Shown here: positions 55,380 to 64,000 of the stretch, piece by piece
How the letters are laid out: each line of letters begins with the position of its first letter
Position numbering within the stretch: the stretch's first letter is position 1
Source: Brienomyrus brachyistius
Lineage: Eukaryota; Chordata; Actinopteri; Osteoglossiformes; Mormyridae
Direction of reading: 5' to 3'
NCBI RefSeq assembly: GCF_023856365.1
Contig: NC_064550.1
Coordinates: 22,197,629 to 22,261,628, forward strand
DNA length: 64,000 bases
Translations under genes and position numbers: made by a program
Notes under the pieces: model-generated
What the model was told of the DNA's origin: nothing
Seen by the model: the letters and a program-made list of their open reading frames with translations, nothing else
The model's database searches: none

Positions 55380-56520
55380 ACTCCCCTCCCCCATTCCTGC
55401 CAGATCCTTGCCGAGTTCGGAGTCAGGGAAGCAGACCCCAAAAGGGGGTGGGAGGGTAAGGATGTCCAGGGCGAGAAATATAGGACTCGTTTATTTGTTG
55501 TGTTTGCGGCCAGACAAGCCATTGTCAGGACGACCTGCGGTGTTCTGGAGGTGTGTGACTAGGACCAATGCTCCCCATGTAATGAAAGGGGTTAACTCCT
55601 ATTTGTTAAATTGCTTCAGTGGCACAAATTCTTCTGAAAGAATCGCACTGGCGCAGTAATGGGTTGACCTCCGCCACCTGAGGTCCATGATCTTTTGGTT
55701 TCCACTCATCAGTGGACTTCATAGGTTGGGTCGGGTCAGATCCCTCCCTGTCGACAGAGAGGACGGCAGCCAAAGGTGCTATGCTGGAGATTTCTCCTGA
55801 CATTTATGAACGTGCGCTGATGACAGTCCCGGCTGGTCCCAGCCGAACATCACTGGGACTCAACTGCTCCCACTCAGTGACACAAAAGAATTGTGCGTAT
55901 GTAATAGCTGTCTACTATTCAGTGTACTATTCGATGCTTAGTACATTTTATTGGCCCCTGCCATAGTACCGCCAGCAGGGCGGCGTAATCACAGTCATTT
56001 TGTAAAAGGAATTAACCCTGAATGCTTTTGCAGCGTCTCAGTTTTGCTCATGGCTACTCTCTTTGTACACACCAAGTGATCACTGGGGGGGGGGGGGGGG
56101 TTTATCTGACCTCTTCCTGTGCTGAGGGGTCGAGGAAGTGGGGGGCCCTGAAATATTAAAGAGCCCTGGCTCGCCCTTTAAGCCCTTTCTGGGAACCGGT
56201 GGGTTAATAGGGTCCCGACCCTCGCTTACGCACTCTGACTGCAGTGCGGGTTGAGAATGAGGTAATTGCTAAGCTAATCATCGTGGCTGGGGGACGACCT
56301 CGTAGCGGCATGCGTTATTCTCAGACCATTACCACAAGGGAGGACTGTTATTTATTTACTGGTTTATTTATTTATTGACTCCCCTCCTCCGCGATCAAGT
56401 CATCAGCGAGGATGTTCACATGCAGCACAGAGAAGCCCCGCCCTGTGGTAGAAGGTTCCGGAAGCACCTGACCCTCCGACCCTCAGAGTTTTACTGAAGT
56501 TGAGGCACACCTCAAGCCCT
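55380..56520. other. Non-coding stretch, nothing recognised
   Basis: A G tract lies at 56084-56100 and a moderate forward CTCF-like motif CCAGCAGGGCGGCG at 55972-55985. 'TTTATTTACTGGTTTATTTATTTATT' near 56351 is AT-rich filler. No gene is supported. Confidence 0.45.
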
Positions 56521-56525
56521 GCTGC

Positions 56526-56640
56526 TTAAGTGGGTTAGGCTCCTGTGCTTGTGACCAGAAGGGTGCCAGTTCGAACACCGTTGCTCGGCAGGACCGGGCA
56601 TATCGCCTGTAGGGTCCTAAAGCTGAGGGATTGTGGAGGC
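56526..56640 (+). repeat. SINE fragment
   Basis: 'GTGGGTTAGGCTCCTGTGC' then the B-box region 'AGAAGGGTGCCAGTTCGAACACC' (56557-56579). The body is diverged and the tail is not found. Confidence 0.6.
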
Positions 56641-56649
56641 GATGAGCCC

Positions 56650-57870
56650 GGTTGAGGACTTTCCCCGTCCGTCCCTCAAGGACACGCCCTCTCTGACTTT
56701 TCGTCCCCTCCGAACTAGAAAAACTTAGAGAAACCCTGGGAAAAACCCCTCCCCCCCCCCAGTTTATCCATGAGGCGGCGGCTTGCCTGAAAACCGACGT
56801 GAAGAAGGGGGCTTGTTTTGGCTACGAGGGGCCATTCAGACTAAACAGCGGCTGTCTGGGTGGTGTCAGGTGTACGCAGCACCAATATGGCTGCCGTTGT
56901 CACTCGTGGGTCAGAAAAAACATGGCAGACCACAGAACCTCTCTGCCACCCCCAACACCAGGCCCCCGTCTCAGCCGACATACGTCCAGCATCATCGAAC
57001 GAATAAATGGAAACATACACCAGCTCAATAGCTGAAAATGGAAAGAACACCACACAGAAAGGGCAGAAATAAGGTCCCGTAAAGGCCAACCTGCCTGTGA
57101 CCTCTGTGTGACCTCTGTGTGACCCTCTGACCCCAGCTGTTTAAGAGGGCAGGTGTCTTACTAGATACTTACACCTTGCTGGAGGATTATATTGCTGTCT
57201 TTCTACATAGCCTTCCTATCACCCCCCTCCCCCTTTGCAATTCCACCTTGCCAATAATCCCTCAGCCAATCAATAGAAACTGTTCTCTCAATAATTCATA
57301 ATATTAACGTGCGCTCGCCGGCCCTAGCGGTGAGGGGGAGGTTGAAGATGCAGGGGGCCCATCATTCCTGTATCGATCTCGCCGCGCCAGTCGAATGCCG
57401 GTTCTGTGATGGAGTTACGGCTTCACCCACCATCGGCACGCAGCCGCAGAAGCGCCGGCCAGCAAGCCAGGCAGTCCGGTGCTGGGCTCCCACAGTGCAG
57501 ACACACAGATAGATGTTTCCTGTACGGGGCACTGTTAGCGGCGCCCTCTAGTGGTGGATGGACTGGAGCAGAATATGTGGATCTGGAACTTTTGCACCCA
57601 TCCGAATTCTCCCGCCTGGTTCAGACTCAAAGTGTCCGAATTACTGTCAAACATGGCCTGTTTGACCTTTGCCCTATGCCCTCGCGTGACCTCACCCATC
57701 CATCGGATGACAGATGAATGCAGCCTTCAGTAATCCTCCTGTTAAAAGTCGAGTAGCTGAGGCAGGATGGGTGGGTGCGAGCACCTCAGAGACGGCCAAA
57801 AACGCGCTGTCAGTCGGGACGCATCGGGAGATGATAAGCGGTGGGAGGTACAGGGGGGGGGGGGGGGGGT
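56650..57870. other. Non-coding stretch, nothing recognised
   Basis: It contains a short 'TGACCTCTGTG' triplet repeat at 57098-57124, a reverse CTCF-like motif at 57541 and a G tract at 57852-57870. No gene is supported. Confidence 0.45.
57541..57554 (-). promoter_or_regulatory. CTCF-like motif, reverse (strong)
   Basis: The minus strand reads CCACTAGAGGGCGC followed by CGC, a full match to the degenerate core. Confidence 0.6.
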
Positions 57871-57884
57871 TGCGACGGCGAGAT

Positions 57885-58260
57885 ACATCAGAGATAAGAG
57901 CACGACACGTTTAATTATCCTCCCTCCAAGTGCGGCTCTCAGCTCCTCGGGTCCCATTATTAAACGGCCATAATTACCACAGCGCCGGGATGCAGAGATA
58001 GGGCCGCGCTGCTCGGCAGATTAGTGGAGGTGTGCCGGTGTTACTTCCCTTTGTCTTCATCTTCATCTGCTCCTCCGGAAAAAGAAGCTTCCGGAAAATA
58101 ATCATGATCCTCACTGGAGATACGGAGAGGTAATTAAAAATAAAAGATGGATTCTTAGGAATCCTTTGTCACTGGCAGAGCGCTGTAAAAAGTTGGATGG
58201 GGTTTGGGGAGATTGTTAGTGCTGGCGGGAGCTGAATGAACGTCAACTTGACCCAAACTT
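57885..58260. promoter_or_regulatory. Candidate enhancer with paired ETS-like sites
   Basis: It has TTAATTA (57911-57917), TAATTA (57971-57976) and a direct repeat TCCGGAAAA at 58074-58082 and 58090-58098, 16 bp apart, which fits ETS-type GGAA sites. GGTAATTAAAAATAAAAG follows near 58130. Repeat-free. Function is inferred. Confidence 0.35.
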
Positions 58261-58461
58261 CCCTTATCTGCCATGTGTGGGACTCGGGCTGCTGTCAGGC
58301 ATGCTCCTTAACGCTGTGTGTTTAAGCTCTCAGCTGCTGTTTGAATTACGCGCAGCAACCTGAGGACAGGACCATCTGGTCTCCTCTGCAGACTGACGGG
58401 TCTTGGACTGCTCCGTCTGACAGCTAACGATGGTGTAGCCTAGTGTGTACAGTGGATAATG

Positions 58462-58633
58462 GAGACATAGACTGATCTCTACAATGTGCAACAGAGACAT
58501 ACACTGATCCCTATAGTGTTATAGTGGCATAAACTGATCCCTGCCATGCCTGACAGAGACATAGACTGGTCCCTGCAGTGCCAGACAGAGACATAGACTG
58601 ATCCCTGCCTAGCATGACAGTGACATAAATTGA
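58462..58633 (+). repeat. 32-bp tandem repeat running into the gap
   Basis: At least five copies of a unit starting GAGACATAGACTGATCCCTG and ending with variable TG.C.TGACA are present. The last copy is cut by the N block, so the array is longer than shown. Confidence 0.85.
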
Positions 58634-59133
58634 NNNNNNNNNNNNNNNNNNNNNNNNNNNNNNNNNNNNNNNNNNNNNNNNNNNNNNNNNNNNNNNNNNN
58701 NNNNNNNNNNNNNNNNNNNNNNNNNNNNNNNNNNNNNNNNNNNNNNNNNNNNNNNNNNNNNNNNNNNNNNNNNNNNNNNNNNNNNNNNNNNNNNNNNNNN
58801 NNNNNNNNNNNNNNNNNNNNNNNNNNNNNNNNNNNNNNNNNNNNNNNNNNNNNNNNNNNNNNNNNNNNNNNNNNNNNNNNNNNNNNNNNNNNNNNNNNNN
58901 NNNNNNNNNNNNNNNNNNNNNNNNNNNNNNNNNNNNNNNNNNNNNNNNNNNNNNNNNNNNNNNNNNNNNNNNNNNNNNNNNNNNNNNNNNNNNNNNNNNN
59001 NNNNNNNNNNNNNNNNNNNNNNNNNNNNNNNNNNNNNNNNNNNNNNNNNNNNNNNNNNNNNNNNNNNNNNNNNNNNNNNNNNNNNNNNNNNNNNNNNNNN
59101 NNNNNNNNNNNNNNNNNNNNNNNNNNNNNNNNN
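58634..59133. other. Assembly gap, exactly 500 N
   Basis: 500 unknown bases. The round number suggests a placeholder of unknown true size. It is flanked by a 32-bp tandem array on the left and a GTCCCCACA-type element with a (GT)n run on the right, so repeats probably caused the break. Confidence 0.98.
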
Positions 59134-59215
59134 GTTAAGGTTAGGGCTGGGTGGGGTTAAGGTCGTCTTGTTGGGATTAGTTTTCCCCATAGAAGTGAAT
59201 GGAGAGTCCCCACAA

Positions 59216-59218
<3 letters not shown>
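59134..59218 (-). mobile_element. GTCCCCACA-type element, reverse, cut by gap
   Basis: 'GTTAAGGTTAGGGCTGGGTGG', 'CCCCATAGAAGTGAATGGAG' and 'AGTCCCCACAAACCTG' mirror the left end of the element at 27131 in opposite orientation. The other end is lost in the N block. Confidence 0.65.

Positions 59219-59246
<28 letters not shown>
59219..59246 (+). repeat. (GT)n microsatellite
   Basis: 14 GT units directly after the element end, the same arrangement as at 27.38 kb. Confidence 0.95.
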
Positions 59247-59249
59247 AGT

Positions 59250-60420
59250 GCATCACCCTTCTGCCCCGTGGACAATTAGACGCCTTTATTAACAGGGCCT
59301 ACCAGAGCCCCCCTCCCCGGATGCCGTTTGGACCCTTCCTGCTTCACTGTTTATTCATTAATGAGAGTATCTAACTCTGCCTGGGGTAGAGAGGTGAAGT
59401 ATATGTCCATTCACAGGTGGGTGGAGAGGAACAGAAAGTACACGGAGCATAATCCATGCGTACGAGAAACCCTCTCTATCGTTTTCCCCTTTATCCTCCA
59501 GAACCTTATCTCCAGGTGGTTTAGACCACGCCCCCTCCCCTCTTCATCTGCCCCTGTGTGCATGGCCTGTAGGTGAAACTACCCCCCACCCTTCGAATAT
59601 CTGCAGTAGGCAATCAGCACGTCATGCAGATTGGGATTAAAGGAAGCTGTGATGAAGCATTATTGTGCTTTTGGGGGGGGCGGGTGCTTGGAGGGGAGGG
59701 CCAATAGGCACAGTCACTCGGCGTTTTAAGCTGAACATCCGATCAGACAGACCTGGACAGCGGGCTGATCTGCACTCGCCTGATAGGCCGCGACGATGAC
59801 CTCGTTTTCATCTCTTTGGAGATCCTTTTCAGACGTGAAGCCTGCACCCCCTACCTCGACACACCCTCAGACTATTTTAATGAATGACATTTCGCGTGTT
59901 GTCCTGGGTTACCATGGAACAGAGACAGAGTAAATGGCTGCACAGCGATTGCTTCCAAATCATCAGGTGACAAGGGGCAGGGCCCAACAGGCCCCATCTC
60001 AGCAGAGGTACTTGGTGAAGCATGACAGGGCAAGTCAGTCTGCGAACATCTGGAAGGTCCCATCTAGACTCCGTAATGGAGCTGTGATCTGAGGAGGCAG
60101 ACCTGTGTGGGATGGGGGAGTTAAGCCGTGCACCTCCTAATTTCCCCCCCCCCATGCCACAGGAGATGTCATCAGTACGATTTGGAGTCCTACTATTTTA
60201 ACCCTAACCCCTTACATTTTTTTTTCCCCCAGAGGAAGGCGCCAGACTCAAGCATGAGGAACAGCTGTGACCGTTTGGCCGTGACGCGTTACTTGAGGCG
60301 ACCCCGTGACCTCACTGCAGGCGTGACTGACCAATGGGTGACAAGGATCCATGGTGAAACAGGGAATGTTTTAAAGAGGAAGCTGTCTGGTACAGAACCC
60401 ATACCCTTCTTTCTTTGCCA
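59250..60420. other. Non-coding stretch, nothing recognised
   Basis: Short tracts (59672-59680, 60145-60154, 60217-60230) and no gene. 59290-59380 and 59610-59680 look mildly regulatory. Confidence 0.45.
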
Positions 60421-60424
60421 GGCT

Positions 60425-60665
60425 CACAGAGAGCCTGCAGGCCATCCAGGAAGTGCAGGGTCCAAGGCAGGGGACATCCAGGGCAGGATACGAGCCCCAT
60501 GCAGGGCACGGACATACTCACACACTAAGGGCAACTTAGAGACACCAATTCACTCTGACCAATGCATATAACAAGCAAATTCCACACACACAGAGCAGGG
60601 GTGGGATTCGAACCCTATCCCTGGCGGTGTGAGGGTGCTCTGCTGCTCTCTGAACTAATGCATCC
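60425..60665 (+). repeat. Fish interspersed repeat, tail half
   Basis: 'GCAGGGCACGGACATACTCACACACTAAGGGCAACTTAGAGACACC' is followed by 'GTGGGATTCGAACCC' near 60601 and 'GTGTGAGGGTGCTCTGCTGC'. This is the second half of the same kind of repeat as at 53.6 kb, including the tRNA-like 'ATTCGAACCC' near its end. Confidence 0.7.
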
Positions 60666-60669
60666 CCCA

Positions 60670-60960
60670 CATCACCCCCGCACCCTTGATTTCTGCCTTT
60701 CGAAAGCCCACTGGCAGCAGTCGAGCTGGACGTGGAGACGAGCCACAGGTACAAGATGCCATGACCTATCGGAACGTAGAGATCCTGCCGATGAATGGGG
60801 CTGCCAGCCGCAAGGCAGGATGTCAGCAGAGCCACTTCAGCGCTCATCAACCGGGCACTGATCCCATCCCATTCCGAGCCGAACTGGCTGTCTGTCCAGC
60901 AATGGACATCAGACTGGGGGAATGGGAAGACAATAATGCAATCCGAGATTATGTAACGGT
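60670..60960. other. Non-coding stretch, open but unrecognised
   Basis: Open frames cross here on both strands (60686-61159 plus, 60536-60970 minus). Neither has a recognisable domain, and the plus one runs into simple repeats, so I do not call a gene. Confidence 0.4.
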
Positions 60961-60962
60961 GA

Positions 60963-61065
60963 TAGTTCATCCAAAATCAATCCATAACTGCTTATGCAGT
61001 ACAGATAATCCTAGGGAACACAGACAGCTAGTATCCATCCCATCCATCCATCCATCCACACACAC
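60963..61065 (+). repeat. Interspersed repeat fragment with ATCC units
   Basis: 'AATCAATCCATAACTGCTTATGCAGTACAG' resembles the head of the ATCC-type repeat, followed by 'GGGAACACAGACAGCTAG' and four ATCC units (61036-61057). Confidence 0.5.
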
Positions 61066-61115
61066 ATCTTCCACGAGCTTATCTAGAATAGTGTTGTGGG
61101 CTTTACACATTTCAC

Positions 61116-61118
<3 letters not shown>

Positions 61119-61148
<30 letters not shown>
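61119..61148 (+). repeat. (TC)n microsatellite
   Basis: 15 TC units. Confidence 0.95.
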
Positions 61149-61149
<1 letters not shown>

Positions 61150-61153
<4 letters not shown>

Positions 61154-62040
61154 GGGTAACTAGCGTTCTCCTGCTGTATCTCAGGAGCGACCACCACTGC
61201 ATGTCTGTATCCAGCGCGAAGGTAGACACACTGTTGCAGCCGGCGCGTTGTTAGCGTGTTGTTAGCGTGTTGTTTTCAGAACCATGCGAGTCCAAGGGTG
61301 GGGGGGAGGGGCATCACGGGTCACAGGAGCATGCTCCAGGACCCTTTTCACCCCCCCCCCCCCCATATTATTCTTTAATTTTCACACCCTGTGTTGACAA
61401 AAGACCCGGATTGTTCTGGCTCCAACCAGTCCCTGCTGACTTGCTGCATAAATGGCCACCTGATTACCATCATCAGTGGGAGATGGGAGGGTGGTGGCAG
61501 AAAGCCTCAGATGTTCTTCGGGGGGCGGAGGAGGTCCTGTCGATTCTGCCATGCGAGGAGGGAGGTTTCCCTTCATGTTTCCAAGGACCGTCAGACGTGG
61601 GGGATGCAAATGCACAGAATTTTATCAACATGCCATCTTCCCCCTTCCTGCACTGGCACAGCAATATGGAGTGTCGCTGTGGCCAGGATGGGGCGAATGC
61701 CCCCCCTCCACCACCATGGGGAGGAATGCTCGCAGCGTGAAAACGCTGGCTGAGCGCAGTGCCCCTGCTGGGACTGCTCCAGGGCAAGCTGATTCCTCTA
61801 GGCCCCCCGGGGTGCCCTTGGCCCCATCAGTGTCCATTACGGCCCAGGTGTGATTCACAAACAGAGAGGAGGACCGCCAAGCAGAGCAGGATCTTCTCCT
61901 CCTAGGCAACGCGCCTCAGAAATTGGAGACAGATCTCAGCAAATGATTCACGGAGAGTACAGAGTGTCGCTGACATACTACCCCTCACGGCCTGGAAAGC
62001 CAGCCTGGTTTCGCCTTGCTGATGCCTTAGGTAAACTTAC
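61150..62040. other. Non-coding stretch, uncertain
   Basis: 'TTGTTAGCGTG' is tandemly repeated at 61248-61275. A C tract lies at 61351-61364 and a CTCF-like motif at 61758. A plus-strand open stretch (61850-62044) contains AG-GTAAAC near 62029-62036 like a weak splice donor, but its product is unknown to me. Confidence 0.4.
61758..61771 (-). promoter_or_regulatory. CTCF-like motif, reverse
   Basis: The minus strand reads CCAGCAGGGGCACT, with a four-G core, a moderate match. Confidence 0.4.
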
Positions 62041-62046
62041 ATAGTG

Positions 62047-62496
62047 CCCCGTTTGCTTCAGAAGCACTTCAATGGAAGGTGAGTTCAGAGAAGCCTTTCT
62101 GCACACTGCAGCTGTACTGAGCTGTTATCTTTTCACTCGTGTCTTCCCTGCTACCTTTAACAAATCTGGCCATCCTCCTCTGGCCTCTCTCATCAACAAG
62201 GTGTTAATTTTGCTGACTCCATGCTTTTTGTTCGTCATATCATTCTCTGTAAACTCTAGACACTGTAGCGTGCCTGAATCTCAGGAGGGCGGCTGTTTCT
62301 TGGATGCCGGAAACCGCCATTTCTGGCACCGGCAATCACGCCATGTTTAAAATCACTTAGATTGCACATCGTAACCATTGTAAAGCTCAAATGAACAGTA
62401 ACCAGACCTTTTGACCTTGTCTGTGTGCTGTATACATTCAGTTGGAGCCACGCGATTGGCTGTCTGTGTTAACGAGCAGGGTGTACCTATTAAACC
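62047..62496 (-). mobile_element. Tc1/mariner-like transposon fossil, 5' part
   Basis: The minus strand reads 'LSDFKHGVIAGARNGGF' around 62307-62357, closely resembling the N-terminal helix-turn-helix start of the same Tc1-like transposase family as at 47745. A stop and frame damage follow. The 5' end has 'GTTTAATAGGTACACCCTGC' on the minus strand, the terminal part of this family. The catalytic region is missing. The left end at about 62047 corresponds to that of the other copy, within about 20 bp. Confidence 0.8.
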
Positions 62497-62499
62497 AGC

Positions 62500-63035
62500 C
62501 TCAACCTCTTGGCTCACCTGGATATTTTTGCCTCACTGATATAATATGCAGACAAACCTGCTGGATGTTTCCTCGGCGATATAATATCCCGGGAAAACTG
62601 CCTGATGTCTCTGCACTAATGTGATATCCTGACGTTATTCACTCGTTAGCAACACAGAGCCGAGGCAGCCGGAGCCGTCAGGGAACAAGGAGGGCTGGCG
62701 TCACGGATGAGTGTGTTACACCACCCACCACACACACCCGACACTATTACCGACTACTTACCGACTACTTACTAGTTGGACATGGTTCGCTGCTTTGAGA
62801 GCGGCAGATGTGACCTGCCATCGCAACCGGCAGCCAGGTGCTACCCGTCAAGTGAGGCCTCAAGGTAAAGAGGACCCTTTTAACAAGACATACGCGAAAG
62901 CACTGGTGTGACTGGGAAACCCTGTCCTCTGTAACTGGAATCCAGTCAATCGTTCACTTCCTGAAACGCGGCCCAGTTGGGCTTCATCTGCCTGCTTGTC
63001 GAAGCTGACCCGACACGGTCGTTTACCCTCGCCTT
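62500..63035. other. Non-coding stretch, small repeat
   Basis: 'TGATATAATAT', 'GCGATATAATATC' and 'ATGTGATATCCTGAC' with 'CCTGCTGGATGTTTCC' and 'CTGCCTGATGTCTC' recur at 62537-62630, a three-copy degenerate repeat of about 45-50 bp. 'TTACCGACTACTTACCGACTACTTAC' lies at 62747-62772. No gene is supported. Confidence 0.5.
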
Positions 63036-63039
63036 CCTC

Positions 63040-63255
63040 CCTGTTCCCGGTTTCGCCGAAGCTTCTGGGTCGGCGGTCCGAAAGGAGGCCAGCAGAATTC
63101 TGGTGATATCATGGATCGGGAACGAGCCCTGCGGATCTCCCGCCGGGCCTCGCCGCGGATTCCGGACGCCGGCTAGCGGCCAGCCATCTCGGAGGCCACG
63201 CGGCGCTAATCGTGCCGAATTAAGCGCGAAGAGGAGCCGGCCGTGCCAGGGAATG
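63040..63255. promoter_or_regulatory. CpG-rich, repeat-free block
   Basis: CpG density rises sharply (GCCTCGCCGCGGATTCCGGACGCCGG near 63146-63171) with CGCGGCGCTAATCGTGCCGAATTAAGCGCG homeodomain-type cores near 63199-63228. It could be an orphan CpG island or conserved element. No promoter elements or exon are assignable. Confidence 0.3.
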
Positions 63256-63259
63256 ACAT

Positions 63260-64000
63260 CATGAAGTTGGCAGTGCAGGTGTTGCAGCGGGTGCCTTATG
63301 GTGAGAGCTGGGGGCGGATGGGGGTGGCGGTTGGGGTGGAGGTGTGGGCGCTCTCACAGATTGGACCTGTCTTTCTTGGCATCGTAGCTTAGCATGACTG
63401 GATACGATGAACCTGTTAGCATCTCATCCACAGAGACCCCTTGACGTCGTCAACCTCTATCATGGTATCACTGGGTAGCTTTGCTGCAGGAGTTTTGTCG
63501 CGGGATCGGAGACAAGCCAGCACTGTGGGGGGAGCCCAAACATCTGCTAGCGTTTGGTTCCTGTAACAAATACCAGCTACGGGCTTGAGGGACGCCGAGT
63601 TTAGCTTGTTAAACACACCGCGTCTTGCGCAAATAGGATACGCAGGGAAGAAGGAGTCAAAAGAGAGAAGTGAGATACAACAGGAGTGAGAACGGGGGGC
63701 AGAGGAGGAGCCGTGAACTCAAGCAAATGACCAAGAGAAGTAGAGGAAGAGAGGGAGCGTGGAGAGGCGCCAACTCCACATCTGAAAGGAAGAGTTTGCT
63801 GAGGCCAGAGGAAGCCAAGCCAAGTCAAGCTCAAGTTGCTTTCAGCTGAATCCTCCAGCTACTGTTTTGACAGTAAAACGTTTTGAGCGTCAGGGATATA
63901 ATATCACGTTATGTCCGCCACATGATATTACATACAACACACCAGCAGCTGTGAAGGTTGGCGAGTTGTTTACTAGCGGAGAAGGTTTACATTCCTCTCA
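63260..64000. other. Non-coding stretch, nothing recognised
   Basis: Unremarkable composition with purine-rich sequence at 63655-63800. Short open frames match nothing I know. Confidence 0.5.

Noticed and set aside
58609..59256. Open frames across the unknown bases
   Set aside because: They run through the N block and have no sequence support.
61267..61740. Plus-strand open frame of 157 residues
   Set aside because: Crosses a poly-C tract, overlaps other frames on both strands, no domain.
61850..62044. Possible exon with an AG-GTAAAC donor
   Set aside because: No good acceptor upstream and no recognisable product; the donor is weak.

Overview
The window looks like nuclear DNA of a ray-finned fish, almost certainly a teleost. 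The evidence is the repeat content: tRNA-derived SINEs ending in an LINE2-like tail, Tc1/mariner fossils of a family common in teleosts, a GTCCCCACA-type element next to CA/GT repeats, GGAT-headed fish interspersed repeats, long ATCT, ATCC, CTTT and AT microsatellites, and a 500-N assembly gap. A very high density of poly-G and poly-C tracts is the most visible oddity of the base composition. Nothing suggests a bacterium, plasmid or virus. I cannot name the species or the locus.

I found no protein-coding exon, tRNA, rRNA or known microRNA that I can support. Open frames are short, lie mainly in low-complexity DNA, tandem repeats or GC-rich shadows, and match no family I recognise. The window therefore reads as an intergenic gene desert or a very large intron. 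Many segments of 150-500 bp look like conserved non-coding elements: balanced complexity, homeodomain cores (TAATTA, TTAATTA), octamers (ATGCAAAT), SOX-like ACAAT sites and small palindromes. This is the usual texture of the neighbourhood of a developmental transcription-factor gene, but conservation cannot be tested here.

Layout: 1-14 kb holds the best enhancer-like sequence (notably 4.3-4.9 kb with a SOX/POU palindrome), AT-rich DNA at 9.6-13 kb and a CpG-rich patch at 14.1 kb. From 14.5 to 30 kb there are degenerate tandem repeats, a 95-nt G tract, an (ATCT)n array, CpG-rich patches, enhancer-like blocks and a GTCCCCACA element. From 30 to 49 kb repeats dominate: a cluster of four same-strand SINEs (31.4-34.5 kb), a 25-copy 32-bp minisatellite (34.7-35.5 kb), reverse-strand SINEs and a Tc1 fossil (47.7 kb). 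From 49 to 58 kb enhancer-like sequence returns (50.1, 52.5, 55.2, 57.9 kb). From 58.4 kb to the end there is a tandem array running into the gap, a second GTCCCCACA element, fish interspersed repeats, a second Tc1 fossil (62.0 kb) and a CpG-rich block (63.0 kb).

The most interesting larger-scale pattern is a set of CTCF-like motifs. The better ones point right in the left half of the window and left in the right half, with a divergent pair at 27.8/28.5 kb. If bound, these sites could fold this regulatory region.
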